Part shown: piece by piece, positions 14,301 to 22,310 of the stretch | Numbering within the stretch: position 1 is the stretch's first letter | Layout: each line of letters opens with the position of its first letter | Origin: Erythrobacteraceae bacterium | Lineage (GTDB): Bacteria > Pseudomonadota > Alphaproteobacteria > Sphingomonadales > Sphingomonadaceae | Assembly (NCBI GenBank): GCA_027489065.1 | Contig: JAIYAM010000001.1 | Coordinates: 1 to 64,000, forward strand | DNA length: 64,000 nucleotides | Direction of reading: 5' to 3' | The notes under the pieces: generated by a model | Told to the model about the DNA's origin: nothing | What the model saw: the letters and a program-made list of their open reading frames with translations, nothing else | Database searches by the model: none | Position numbers and translations under genes: made by a program

Positions 14301-14919
14301 CGAACACGTCCGCCTGCACGATGCCGTCGACGGTGAAGGTGTTGGCGCGGTCATTGCCGCCAAGGCACGAAATGCGGTCGAAGCCTTCGGTGCCGTTGAA
14401 CTCGAGGCTGACGCGCGGGTCGATGCGGATGATGTCGCGGATGTCGCGGGTGATCGAGGGGAAGGCGCCGAGCTCGAGCGAGCCGAAAGCCTGGCCCGGA
14501 CCGACCGCGACCTGAGCGACGCCGGCACGCGCGCCGGTGACGATGATGACGTTATCGGCGGCACCTGCCGCAGTCGGAGCCAGCGAGAAGCTGAAGCTCG
14601 TCGGACGGCCGAGCGCGGTGTAGACGTCCTGCACGGTCTGGCCTTCGAAGCCATCCGAGTTGGCGGTGACTTCGTAGGGGCCGCCCGGCGGAAGCGACGA
14701 GACGCGGAAGTTGCCCTGGCTGTCGGCGGTGGTGGTGCGAACCGCATTGGTGCTGGTGTTGGTCACCGTGACGATGGCGCCCGCGATCGGGTTGCCGGCT
14801 TCGTCGGTCACGCGACCTTCGACGTCGGTGACGATCTGCTGCGCGAAGGCCGGGGTGGCGATGGTGGTCGTCGCCGCGAGGCTGACGATGCTCGCCGCAA
14901 GGAGATACTTAAGCTTCAT
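11380..14919 (-). CDS. Oar-like TonB-dependent receptor with carboxypeptidase-regulatory domain
   Basis: The start at 14919 gives a typical signal peptide (MKLKYLLAASIVSLAA...PAFA) preceded by AGGGG; the ORF-track start 74 codons upstream is not supported. The mature protein starts with a carboxypeptidase-regulatory-like Ig fold (about 30-110, EGRVTDEAGNPIAGAIVTV), then a plug-like region, then a long beta-barrel ending in WRVQIGARYEF with the C-terminal Phe of outer-membrane proteins. At 1179 residues it has the size of OmpA-related (Oar) receptors. The substrate is unknown. The TonB protein at 7.3 kb may energise it. A terminator follows the gene. Confidence 0.87.
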   Translation of the reverse strand: MKLKYLLAASIVSLAATTTIATPAFAQQIVTDVEGRVTDEAGNPIAGAIVTVTNTSTNAVRTTTADSQGNFRVSSLPPGGPYEVTANSDGFEGQTVQDVYTALGRPTSFSFSLAPTAAGAADNVIIVTGARAGVAQVAVGPGQAFGSLELGAFPSITRDIRDIIRIDPRVSLEFNGTEGFDRISCLGGNDRANTFTVDGIVQADVFGLNGTPFAARNSLPLPFDAVDQTSVEFAPFDVEYSDFTGCLINVVTKAGSNEFSGSAFITYFDGGMQNDEVVLADGRRVPVNAGQEKRWGATLSGPIIKDRLFFSFAYEQVDLIEGAFDSPSGAGIGNPELGVTLNEFNRFREIAKRVYGQETGPIASSLPNTSLRYFGRLDGQINDDHRIVVTYQRLDESKIEDDSGAAFSGINSFEDEGTISNYYSAQLYSQWSDSVSTELRVSRSDVGDVQGPVGFDEANGANPVPRLIVGTPNLTSGLITNGRNGQLFSGPGFSRALNQLDTKVDQARFIMNIDAGSGHNIKIGAEYNKLEAFNLFLQNATGTLYFANLNDFENGLIAGGTNTNVNSDRLVGNQTIGADINVPVGFDVNNSAAAFTRTIYSFFAQDDWQATDQLSINAGVRVQLFDGDAPDQNNLFAQRIGFSNRTGFSSLSPQVLPRLSATYQFENEGFFSNTRLTGGVGVFSGGDPVVFFSNAFSNDGFTSGPGNTSSCAPGQLTRGPGGKISVLNAQGQFTGIPQCVRAAGEAIARAGGGNVQTVDPNLDIPTAVRANLGLATTVGAESGFFSNWRLNLDYIYTRFNDTLTVVDLLQQIDTREGVNGRTLDGRPIYRPIDPLKAGCSAKLVGTGGNNPQWTGLTPACFNSANSTLQEFLQLTNGPSFESHNASVILTKRFSEGVFTQGGSVNVNFGYAFTDSQQSPNARDATAGSFFDGTAAFDPQNLGVSRSGFETRHNFTLSMAFQEEFIEDYKTSFGFFFRASEGRPYSLVFDDATPTFRGSSSAEENILAYIPTGPNDPRIAPAIFNAQGVRTGGSDPAAVAAFLDALQNGVPIGTTGRRQQLNCNFTPGETVARNTCRNPWVFDLDMRISQELPFIGKLTGIKKDRVELFADVVNVLNLLSSEGNVVRTLGGSDGRVDLVDGSYDAQGRYVITGFTAASGVPDTISAPSVWRVQIGARYEF

Positions 14920-15065
14920 GGATGAGGCCCCTGAGTACGATGGAGAGAGACGAAACTGGTGTGACGCGGCCGTGGCTAGGCCCGAACGCTTGCGGCAAAG
15001 CGACTGTTCTGTGACATCTTGATGAAATGCCCTGCCCCTGCGCGGCGTTTCATTAATGCGACAAC

Positions 15066-15081
15066 TTTCTGACGCCAGAAA
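15066..15081. promoter_or_regulatory. Inverted repeat upstream of the Oar-like receptor
   Basis: TTTCTG-ACGC-CAGAAA has perfect 6-bp arms and lies about 150 bp upstream of the receptor start, in the 260-bp gap after the oxygenase gene. It could be an operator; no regulator family is recognised. A second hairpin, GCGATG-N5-CATCGC, is at 15108-15124. Confidence 0.25.
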
Positions 15082-15179
15082 AGTCTCGCATTTGCGCGAC
15101 TTCGCCCGCGATGTGTTGCATCGCAGCAACGCCGTCGCCAATTTTCTTTCGGCAGATCAATGGGGGCGAAAAACGCCGA

Positions 15180-16109
15180 TCAGGCGAGATTGATCTCGCG
15201 CAGGCGCTGCATGAGGAAATCATGCGCAGTGATCGGCGGAGCGGGGGGATTCGCGGCGTCGGATTCGATGCATTCGGGCAGCGGTTCGATCAGGAAATCG
15301 GGCCGGAAGTGGAGGAAGAACGGCATCGAATAGCGCGCCCGCCGCGCCGCCTCTCCGCGCGGATTGACGACCCGGTGGGTGGTCGAGCGCAGCCGCCCGT
15401 TGGTCTGCCGGTCGAGCATGTCGCCGATATTGATCACCAGCGCGCCCTCGGCGGCCGGAATCGGCAGCCATTCGCCCTGCTTGGTGAGCAGTTCGAGCCC
15501 CGCTTCCTCGGCGCCGAGCAGCAGGGTGATGGTGTTGATGTCCTCGTGCCCCGCCGCGCGCACCGCGCCTTCCGGCGCACCTTCGGCCAGCGGCGGATAG
15601 TGGAGCAGGCGCATCACCGAATTGCCGTCCTTGACGCTGTCAGCGAAGAAATCGCGCGGGCGGCCGAGGTGCAGCGCGATCGCCTCAAGCACGCGGGCGC
15701 CGGCCGTCTCGAAGGCGCTGAACAGCGCGCTCATCGTCTCGCGGAAGCCCTCGACCTCGGCCGGCCAGACGTTGGGGGCCATGAATTCCTCGAGCGGGTG
15801 GCCCTCCGGCAGCGAGCGGCCGACATGCCAGAACTCCTTGAGGTCAAACACCTCGGCGTCCTTGGCCTTCTCGGTGCCGAACGGCGTGTAGCCGCGCGCG
15901 CCGCCATTGCCCTCGATCTTGTAGGCGCGCTTCACCGCGTCGGGCAGCGCGAAAAAGGCTTTCGAGACGCGCTCCGCCTCGTCGATCAGGTCCTGCGGGA
16001 TGCCGTGATCGCGGACCACGGCAAAGCCGTATTCGCCGAAGCTGCGCCCCAATTCATCGGCGATGGTTTCGAGCGGCTGGGCGAGGCTGACGGAAGCGAT
16101 ATTGATCAT
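15180..16109 (-). CDS. Isopenicillin N synthase-like 2-oxoglutarate/Fe(II) oxygenase
   Basis: A 309-residue member of the IPNS/DIOX family (PF14226 N-terminal and PF03171 C-terminal domains). The Fe(II) site is visible: His and Asp in AGHEDINTITLL and the distal His in STTHRVVNP. An Arg in RYSMPFF is placed to bind the 2-oxoglutarate carboxylate. FGEYGFAVVRDHGIP is the usual N-terminal signature. These enzymes hydroxylate or desaturate diverse small molecules, so the substrate cannot be told. It is monocistronic, with the nucleoside transporter upstream in the same direction. Confidence 0.85.
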   Translation of the reverse strand: MINIASVSLAQPLETIADELGRSFGEYGFAVVRDHGIPQDLIDEAERVSKAFFALPDAVKRAYKIEGNGGARGYTPFGTEKAKDAEVFDLKEFWHVGRSLPEGHPLEEFMAPNVWPAEVEGFRETMSALFSAFETAGARVLEAIALHLGRPRDFFADSVKDGNSVMRLLHYPPLAEGAPEGAVRAAGHEDINTITLLLGAEEAGLELLTKQGEWLPIPAAEGALVINIGDMLDRQTNGRLRSTTHRVVNPRGEAARRARYSMPFFLHFRPDFLIEPLPECIESDAANPPAPPITAHDFLMQRLREINLA

Positions 16110-16149
16110 GCGCGGCCCTTACACCCGGCCTTGCGCGCCTGCCAATAGC

Positions 16150-17670
16150 CTAGAGCGGCAGGAACAGGCTGGCGAGCGCCGCGCTCATCAGGTTCGCAAG
16201 GCTCCCCGCGGCGAGCGCCTTGAGGCCGAGCCGCGCGATCACCGGGCGCTGGTTGGGGGCAAGCCCGCCGGTCACCGCCATCTGGATCGCGATCGACGAG
16301 AAATTGGCGAAACCGCACAGGGCAAAGGTGACGATCGCCCGGCTGCGCGCGGTCAGCTCGCCGGCCTGCATCTTGCCCAGATCGATGAAGGCGACGAATT
16401 CGTTGAGCACGATCTTGGTGCCGAACAGGCCGCCGGCAATCTGCGCCTGGTCCCAGTCGGAAATGCCGATCAGGAACATCACCGGCGCGAAGAGGTAGCC
16501 GAGCAGCTTCTGGAAGCTGATGCCCTCCAGCCACATGGCGAAGGCCGGGTCGAGCGGCGCACCGGCGCGGTCCGCGATGTTGACGATGCCTGCGCCGATC
16601 CCGGCGAGCATCCCGTTCGCCAGCGCCACCAGCGCGACGAACACCATCACCATCGCGCCCACCGCGACTGCCAGCTTGACCCCGGTCTGCGTCCCTTGCG
16701 CGGCGGCCTCGATGATGTTGGCGGGGCGCTGGCCTTCCTCGAAGGTTTCCGCCGCGCTCACCTCGTCGGCCTTGCCGCCGCCCTCGACCAGCGAGGCCGG
16801 GCCGAGCGCGCTGATCCGCGCCTGGGGGAGTTCGACCTCCTCGCCGTTCTCGTCATACATGACGACGCGGGTCGATTCGGCGAGGGACTGGGTCTTGCGC
16901 GCACGGGCGACCGCGGCCACGCCTATGGTGCTGTCATAGCCGACCACCTTCTGCGGCTCGTCGGGCATCATGATCTTGGCCATAAGGATCCCGCCCGGGG
17001 CCGACATGAAGGCGGCGGCGAGCAGAAAGGGCACGGCATCGGTGCCGATGAAGCTTGCATAGGCGGCAAGGATCGTCCCCGCGACGCCTGCCATGCCGAC
17101 CGTCATCAGCGTGAACAGGCCCGACGGGCTGAGCGCCGCCAGATAGGGGCGCACCACAAGCGGGCTTTCCGACTGGCCGACGAAGATGTTCGCCGCCGCG
17201 CCCAGCGCCTCGACCTTGCTGATCCCGGTGATCCAGCCGATCGCTCCGCCCACCCAGCGCACCAGGCGCTGCATGATGCCGAGGTGGTAGAGGATCGAGA
17301 CGATCGCGGCGAAGAACACGATCACCGGCAGCGCGGCGATCACGAAGGTGTTGGCGAAGGGGTTCGTCTCCATCGGCCCGAACACCGAGGTGATGCCGAT
17401 CTTGGAAAAATCGAGCAGCGCGATCACCCCGCTCGACAGCCCGCCGATCACCGCCACGCCCGCATCGGTGCGCAGCACGATCAGCGCGGTCACCGCTTGG
17501 AGCGCGAAGGCCGATCCGACCACGCGCAGGTTGATCCTTCTGCGCGCAGAGGACAGCGCGACGGCAATGCCGAGGATGGCGACCACGCCTGCGAGGCTCA
17601 GCAGGATGGACGTGATACTTGCGTTCACGGCGGCGAATGTCCCTTGAAGGCTGTTTGCGATCCCGACCAT
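16150..17670 (-). CDS. Concentrative nucleoside transporter (NupC/CNT family)
   Basis: The start at 17670 (MVGIANSLQG) is chosen because the first 83 residues of the ORF-track version are not CNT-like. The 506-residue protein has about ten membrane segments and the CNT motifs VFGQSESP-like VGQSESPLVV and LNEFVAF. It should import nucleosides with H+ or Na+. A hydrophilic stretch of about 80 residues (from DSTIGVAAVARARKTQS to EEGQRPANIIEAAAQG) separates the two halves and explains why it exceeds the roughly 400-residue NupC. The gene is divergent from the YhhQ-type gene, sharing a 166-bp promoter region. Confidence 0.9.
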   Translation of the reverse strand: MVGIANSLQGTFAAVNASITSILLSLAGVVAILGIAVALSSARRRINLRVVGSAFALQAVTALIVLRTDAGVAVIGGLSSGVIALLDFSKIGITSVFGPMETNPFANTFVIAALPVIVFFAAIVSILYHLGIMQRLVRWVGGAIGWITGISKVEALGAAANIFVGQSESPLVVRPYLAALSPSGLFTLMTVGMAGVAGTILAAYASFIGTDAVPFLLAAAFMSAPGGILMAKIMMPDEPQKVVGYDSTIGVAAVARARKTQSLAESTRVVMYDENGEEVELPQARISALGPASLVEGGGKADEVSAAETFEEGQRPANIIEAAAQGTQTGVKLAVAVGAMVMVFVALVALANGMLAGIGAGIVNIADRAGAPLDPAFAMWLEGISFQKLLGYLFAPVMFLIGISDWDQAQIAGGLFGTKIVLNEFVAFIDLGKMQAGELTARSRAIVTFALCGFANFSSIAIQMAVTGGLAPNQRPVIARLGLKALAAGSLANLMSAALASLFLPL

Positions 17671-17836
17671 GCGCGCAAACACCCCGTCTTGCACACGGCA
17701 CGTGTGGGCGTGGCAGTTTGCGATCGGACTTGCAAGCCGGATGCGCGGGCGCTCGTCGCAAAGCAGGGGAACCGCCGGTGACAGGACTCGCAGGCGCGCT
17801 TTTCTTTTGCCTGCGCGCTGGCTAGCACCTTGGGCG

Positions 17837-18547
17837 ATGGAAACACCCGCCCCCGCCAGCCCCGCCCCGACCGCTCCTGCCGCGGCCATATCGATGCCGC
17901 TCGCGATGTTCGTCTTCACGCTGCTCTACGGCGGCATGACGGTGCTCGCCGGGGTGCTCGCCTTCAAGCAGGTGCAGCTGTGGCCGACGAGCCTCGCGGT
18001 GGAGAGCGGGATCTTCCCCTTCCTGATGCTGGTGGTGATCTCGAGCACGCTCTCCCAGCTCTACGGACGCGAGGCGGCCAAGCGGATCGTGTGGTGGGGT
18101 TTCTTCCCGCTCGGACTTTCGGCGCTGCTGATGCAGCTGGTGCTGGCGCTGCCCGCCTCCTCCGAGATGCTCGCCTTCCGGCCCGAGGACCTCGCCGCCT
18201 TCGAGCGGGTGCACCAGTCGACATGGCGGGTGTGGATGGCGGGCCCTGCGTCCTACATCACCTCGCTGCTGCTCAACATCTGGATCTTCGACCGGCTGCG
18301 CGGGAGCGGCGGGAACGATGGCACGATCGGCCTGATGGTGCGCGGCGCGATCGCGTCTGCCTTGTCGCAAGCGGTCGATTCGGTGATCTTCATCACGCTG
18401 GCCTTCTACGGCGAGTTCGACATCACCGACCTGATGATCGGGCAGGTGCTCGCCAAGGTGGTGCTGTCGCTGGTGCTGGTGCCGTTCCTGATCACCGGCG
18501 GGGTGAGGGCGGCGGCGTGGCTCGACGCGCGCCCCTCCAAGGGCTGA
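17837..18547 (+). CDS. Queuosine precursor transporter, YhhQ/VUT family
   Basis: The start at 17837 (METPAPASP) is preferred over the ORF-track start, which would overlap the divergent nupC gene. The 236-residue integral membrane protein has six or so hydrophobic segments, including FVFTLLYGGMTVLAGVLAFKQV and the VDSVIFITLAFYGE region typical of the VUT_1 family (PF02592). YhhQ imports preQ0/preQ1 for queuosine tRNA modification. The usual N-terminal acid residues fit, but no preQ1 riboswitch was recognised upstream and no queuosine genes are nearby. Confidence 0.75.
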   Translation: METPAPASPAPTAPAAAISMPLAMFVFTLLYGGMTVLAGVLAFKQVQLWPTSLAVESGIFPFLMLVVISSTLSQLYGREAAKRIVWWGFFPLGLSALLMQLVLALPASSEMLAFRPEDLAAFERVHQSTWRVWMAGPASYITSLLLNIWIFDRLRGSGGNDGTIGLMVRGAIASALSQAVDSVIFITLAFYGEFDITDLMIGQVLAKVVLSLVLVPFLITGGVRAAAWLDARPSKG

Positions 18548-18647
18548 CCCCACCCGCCCGGCGTTCGGCCGGCACATCCCGGCGTCCTTCATGGATCATT
18601 CCCCGCTCCGGCCGATTGCCCGGATACAGGAGCGAGGAGAAACGACC

Positions 18648-19094
18648 ATGCTGCAATCCATTCTGATGGGTCTCGTCGGAGGCCAGAGAGCCATGACACC
18701 GCTGGCGACCGTCGCGGTCGCGGCCGCGCGCGGGGAGCTGCGGCACGACAGCGGCCTGGCCCGTCTGCTCGGCCACCCGCTTGTCGCGGCAGGCGCGGTC
18801 GCGCTGGCCGTGGCCGAGATCGCGGGCGACAAGCTCAAGTCGGCGCCCGACCGGGTCGTGCCGGTGGGCCTTGCGGCGCGCTTCGTCACCTCCGCCATCG
18901 CCGGCGCGGCGCTGGCCCCGTCGCGCCAGCGCAAAGCCGCCGCCGTCGCCGCAGGGATCACCGCTCTGGCCGCGTCATGGGTCGGCTGGCGCGCCCGCTG
19001 CGCGGCGATGGAACGGCATGGACAGGCAACGACCGGCGCTGCCGAGGACTTGGCCGTGCTCGGCTCGGCGGCGGCGATCGTGCGGATGGGGTGA
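18648..19094 (+). CDS. DUF4126-like membrane protein
   Basis: The start at 18648 (MLQSILMGLVGG) follows a GAGGAG ribosome-binding sequence. The 148-residue protein is hydrophobic, with small-residue-rich helices. GLVGGQRAMTPLATVAV near the N-terminus and AGDKLKSAPDRVVP in the middle resemble the DUF4126 family. Function is unknown. It is a single gene ending about 70 bp before tRNA-Lys. Related proteins are called simply membrane proteins in many genomes. Confidence 0.6.
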   Translation: MLQSILMGLVGGQRAMTPLATVAVAAARGELRHDSGLARLLGHPLVAAGAVALAVAEIAGDKLKSAPDRVVPVGLAARFVTSAIAGAALAPSRQRKAAAVAAGITALAASWVGWRARCAAMERHGQATTGAAEDLAVLGSAAAIVRMG

Positions 19095-19105
19095 CCGCGC
19101 TCGAG

Positions 19106-19157
19106 TAGCGAGCGGTAGCGCAACAAGAACGCGCTCAGGCAGCGAAGCGGTAGCGCG
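19106..19157 (+). repeat. Two copies of a short AGCGAAGCGGTAGCGC-type repeat
   Basis: TAGCGAGCGGTAGCGC (19106-19121) and AGCGAAGCGGTAGCGCG (19141-19157) are related. A third copy, AGCGAAGCGGTAGGCCGC, lies at 21662-21679. They flank the tRNA-Lys gene and the exported methyltransferase promoter. They may be fragments of a dispersed intergenic repeat. Confidence 0.45.
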
Positions 19158-19165
19158 CAAGGAAA

Positions 19166-19241
<76 letters not shown>

Positions 19242-19279
19242 ACGCTGATGGCTTTGGCGGCGCGCGCCGCAAGCGGGGG

Positions 19280-19768
19280 TCACCTAGGCAGGGGGCGCGG
19301 GCGGGTCAAGCGGGCTTGGGCCTGTATCAGGGTCAACCCGCTGCGCGGATCGCGCCAGCCGGGGGCTATGTCCACAGCGGGGTTGAGGACGAAGTCGCGC
19401 TTGGCAAAGGCGGGGTGGGGGATGGTGAGGCCCGCTGATCGCCACTCCCCGCCGCTCCACAGGATGATGTCGCAATCGAGCACCCGGTCGCCCCAGCGCT
19501 GCCCGCGGCGGCGGCCGAATTCGCGCTCCATGCGCTTGAGGGCTGCAAGGAGCGACGGCGGCGCAAGCTCGCTTTCGAGCACCAGCGCGGCGTTGGCGAA
19601 GCGGCGGCAGGCGGCGCCCATCGGCGCGGTCGCGATCACCTTGGAGCGGGCGGTCACCGTGCCGAGCGAGGCGCATTCCTCCATCGCGGCGCACAGCACA
19701 TCCTGAGGCGGGCCGTAGCGGTGGTGCCGCCGGTTGCTCCCCAGCGCGACGAGGTAGGTGCTGCTCAA
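19280..19768 (-). CDS. folK: 2-amino-4-hydroxy-6-hydroxymethyldihydropteridine pyrophosphokinase
   Basis: HPPK transfers pyrophosphate from ATP to the pterin in folate synthesis. The N-terminal strand YLVALGSNRRHHRYG fixes the start: the only fitting start codon is TTG at 19768, giving 162 residues. The ORF-track start lies within the upstream amidase gene and is wrong. Family motifs follow: FANAALVLES, LKRMEREFGR and WGDRVLDCDIILW with the metal-binding Asp pair. It lies 5 bp after the aguB-like gene in the same direction, so the two are probably co-transcribed. Other folate genes are not here. Confidence 0.9.
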   Translation of the reverse strand: MSSTYLVALGSNRRHHRYGPPQDVLCAAMEECASLGTVTARSKVIATAPMGAACRRFANAALVLESELAPPSLLAALKRMEREFGRRRGQRWGDRVLDCDIILWSGGEWRSAGLTIPHPAFAKRDFVLNPAVDIAPGWRDPRSGLTLIQAQARLTRPRPLPR

Positions 19769-19773
19769 GAGGC

Positions 19774-20652
19774 TCAGATGTCTTGCGCGATCCGCCCGTA
19801 AAGCTGCGGGCGGCGGTCGCGGAAGAAGCCCATCCCGGCCCGGTGCTTGGCCGCGCGGGCTAGATCGAGCCGGGCGATCAGCACGCCGGTCTCCTCCTTG
19901 CCGAACAGGGCAAGGTCGTCGCCCCACTCGTCGGAAATGAAGGAGTGGCCGTAGAAGCTCTGCGCACGATCCTCCGGCCCCTCGTGGCCGATGCGGTTGG
20001 ACGCCACCACCGGCATGCAGTTCGACACCGAATGCCCGATCATCGCGCGGCGCCACATGCGGCTGGTGTCGAGGTCCGCGTCATAGGGCTCGGAGCCGAT
20101 CGCGGTGGGATAGAGCAACACCTCGGCGCCCATCAGCGCCATGACGCGCGCGCATTCGGGGTACCACTGGTCCCAGCAGATGCCGACGCCGACCTTCACC
20201 AATGCCCCGTCCTCGCCCGCGACGTCCCACACCTTGAAGCCGTCATTGCCGGGGCGGAAATAGTACTTTTCCTCGTAGCCTGGGCCATCCGGGATGTGGC
20301 TCTTGCGGTAGGTGCCCATGATTGCCCCATCGGGGCCGATCATCGCGAGGGTGTTGTAATAGTGGTGCCCGTCACGCTCGAAGAAGCTGGTGGGGATCGT
20401 CACCTGCAGCTTCGCGGCGAGGGCCTGCATCGCGATCACGCTGGGGTGTTCGGCGGTGGGGCGGGCGAGGGCGAACAGCGCCTCGTCCTCCTCGCGGCAG
20501 AAATATTCGCCGCTGAACAGCTCAGGCGGCAGGATCAGCTGCGCGCCCCTGGCAGCCGCCTCCTCGACCAGCGCGGCGACCGCGGCGATGTTGGCGGCCT
20601 CGTCCGGGGAGCCGAGGGCAAGCTGAAGGGCGGCGACGGTGATGGCGGTCAT
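19774..20652 (-). CDS. aguB: N-carbamoylputrescine amidase-like nitrilase-superfamily hydrolase
   Basis: A 292-residue CN-hydrolase. The Glu-Lys-Cys catalytic triad is visible: Glu in LILPPELFSGEYFC, Lys in YRKSHIPDGPGY and Cys in GICWDQWYPECARV. The close match of GICWDQWYPE, and of SFFERDGHHYYNTLAMI, to plant and bacterial AguB points to hydrolysis of N-carbamoylputrescine to putrescine. The agmatine deiminase AguA that would supply this substrate is not in the window. folK follows in the same direction. Confidence 0.85.
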   Translation of the reverse strand: MTAITVAALQLALGSPDEAANIAAVAALVEEAAARGAQLILPPELFSGEYFCREEDEALFALARPTAEHPSVIAMQALAAKLQVTIPTSFFERDGHHYYNTLAMIGPDGAIMGTYRKSHIPDGPGYEEKYYFRPGNDGFKVWDVAGEDGALVKVGVGICWDQWYPECARVMALMGAEVLLYPTAIGSEPYDADLDTSRMWRRAMIGHSVSNCMPVVASNRIGHEGPEDRAQSFYGHSFISDEWGDDLALFGKEETGVLIARLDLARAAKHRAGMGFFRDRRPQLYGRIAQDI

Positions 20653-20715
20653 GCCGCCGCCCCTACAGCGATTCGCGGCGGGGGGGAACCTCTGCGGCCC
20701 CCTCCCGCGCGGCGC

Positions 20716-21612
20716 TTACTTCGCCTTCTTGAACAGCAGGGTCATCCGGTCGCTCTCGCCCAGACCCTTGAGGTCATCGCGCTTCGTCGCGAGCACCGGG
20801 GGCATTTCCCACACGCCTTCCTTGTGATCGGCGGTGTCCTTGGGATTTGCGAGGATCTCGCTGCTGCCGACCAGCTCGAAGCCCATCACGCGCATGAAGT
20901 CGATCACGTCCTTCTCGCGCAGGTAGCCCTTGGTGCCGTTGGCATAGGACCACGGCGCATCGGCCTTGGCGCGGTGCTGTTCGATGCCGAGCAACCCGTC
21001 GTCCTTGAGCAAATCGCGCATCGCCCGGAACTCGGTGTCGGCGACCCCGCCGCGCAGCATGTTGTGCATCGCGCGCATCACGAGGATGCGGTCGAAGGTG
21101 CCCTTCTGGCCTTCGAGATTGTCGAGCGTGATGGCGCTGAACTTCTCGGCCGGAAGCCCCGTAGCGGTCGCGACGTCCTTGGCGTAACCCGCCGCCTGGT
21201 CGCGCACCCGCTGCTGGCGGGCGGGATCGGGGGTGGCGGTCAGCGGGTTCGCGTAAAGCCCGACCAGCTGGCCCTCGCCGCCCAGATAATGCCCGAGCAG
21301 GCGCGAATACCACTCGCCGCCGGGCGCATATTCGCCGACCTTCATCTCCGGGCCGACATGGAAGAAGGCGAGCGTTTCGGCGGGCTTGCGGAACTGGTCA
21401 CGCAGCCGGTCTTCCTTGCGGGTCGGATGATTGATCGCGCCCGACAGCGCCTCGCCGTGCATCTTCATGAAATGCGCGGTGTCCTTGATGTGCGCCTCGT
21501 CGGCATCGGCACCCGTCATGGCATGGCCCGCATGTCCGGCATGCTGGGCCGCCAGAGGTGCGGCGAGCGCAAATCCGCTGACAGCGGTCAGGGCAAGGAT
21601 CAGCTTGTTCAT
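20716..21612 (-). CDS. Predicted exported SAM-dependent methyltransferase (COG4798-like)
   Basis: The start at 21612 gives a clear signal peptide (MNKLILALTAVSGFALAAPLAAQ); the longer ORF start is unsupported. The mature 275 or so residues open with a His/Met-rich stretch (HAGHAGHAMTGADADEAH...HFMKMHGEAL), then a methyltransferase-like fold: VGEYAPGGEWYSRLL for motif I, FDRILVMRAMHNMLRGG for the post-motif and LLKDDGLLGIEQHRA. It matches the predicted methyltransferase group COG4798, whose members are often exported. A SAM-using enzyme outside the cytoplasm is puzzling, so it may bind another ligand. Confidence 0.7.
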   Translation of the reverse strand: MNKLILALTAVSGFALAAPLAAQHAGHAGHAMTGADADEAHIKDTAHFMKMHGEALSGAINHPTRKEDRLRDQFRKPAETLAFFHVGPEMKVGEYAPGGEWYSRLLGHYLGGEGQLVGLYANPLTATPDPARQQRVRDQAAGYAKDVATATGLPAEKFSAITLDNLEGQKGTFDRILVMRAMHNMLRGGVADTEFRAMRDLLKDDGLLGIEQHRAKADAPWSYANGTKGYLREKDVIDFMRVMGFELVGSSEILANPKDTADHKEGVWEMPPVLATKRDDLKGLGESDRMTLLFKKAK

Positions 21613-21739
21613 CGTGTAACTCTCCCGGGAAAATCGAAGGAACCTGTCTAGGGCCTCAAGCAGCGAAGCGGTAGGCCGCAAAAAACATGGCAATCACAGG
21701 TCGCTGGACTATCTTTGGCACAAAGCAACGGAGATTTCG

Positions 21740-22294
21740 ATGAGCGACTTGGATACGGCGATCATTGCCGGTGGCTGCTTCTGGTGCACCGAGGCGGTAT
21801 TCCGCGACGTCATCGGCGTGAAAAGCGTCGAGAGCGGCTATATCGGCGGCACGAAGGCCAACCCCACCTACAAGGAAGTCTGCACCGGACACACCGGCCA
21901 CGCCGAGGCGATCCGCGTGACCTTCGACCCCGACGTCATCAGCCTGAGCCAAGTCTATGACGTGTTCCTCGGCACGCATGATCCGACGCAGCTCAACCGT
22001 CAGGGCGGCGATGTCGGCACGCAATACCGCTCGGCGATCTTCCCGCTCTCCGACTTTCAGGGCGAGGAAGCGCACGCCGCGATCGACCGCTGGAACGCCG
22101 ATAACGGCAAGCAGGCGGTCACCACCATCGAAGGCCTGTCGGGCGGCGAACAGACCGCGCCGTGGTACCCGGCCGAGGACTACCACCAGGAATACTGGGA
22201 CAGCCAGGGCCAGAGCAACCCCTACTGCCTCGCGGTGATTCCGCCCAAGCTGATGAAGCTGCGCAAGAGCTTCCAGAAGTACGTGAAGGACTGA
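21740..22294 (+). CDS. msrA: Peptide-methionine (S)-S-oxide reductase
   Basis: A 184-residue MsrA that repairs methionine-S-sulfoxide in proteins. The catalytic GGCFWCTEAVFRDV motif lies at about residues 11-24, and GYIGGTKANPTYKEVCTGHTGHAE carries the usual Tyr/Glu binding region. GGDVGTQYRSAIF is typical. The C-terminus is short and lacks an obvious second resolving Cys pair, though Cys near SNPYCLAV could resolve. A GGAGA ribosome-binding sequence precedes the ATG. msrB is a separate gene at 36.4 kb. Confidence 0.95.
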   Translation: MSDLDTAIIAGGCFWCTEAVFRDVIGVKSVESGYIGGTKANPTYKEVCTGHTGHAEAIRVTFDPDVISLSQVYDVFLGTHDPTQLNRQGGDVGTQYRSAIFPLSDFQGEEAHAAIDRWNADNGKQAVTTIEGLSGGEQTAPWYPAEDYHQEYWDSQGQSNPYCLAVIPPKLMKLRKSFQKYVKD

Positions 22295-22310
22295 GGCAAA
22301 GCCCAATCCG

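Noticed and set aside
11842-14925. 1027-residue plus-strand ORF across the Oar-like receptor
   Set aside because: It is the antisense of a well-supported receptor; long antisense ORFs are expected in GC-rich DNA.
17671-17836. preQ1 riboswitch upstream of the YhhQ-type transporter
   Set aside because: No preQ1-I or preQ1-II motif was recognised in the 166-bp gap.
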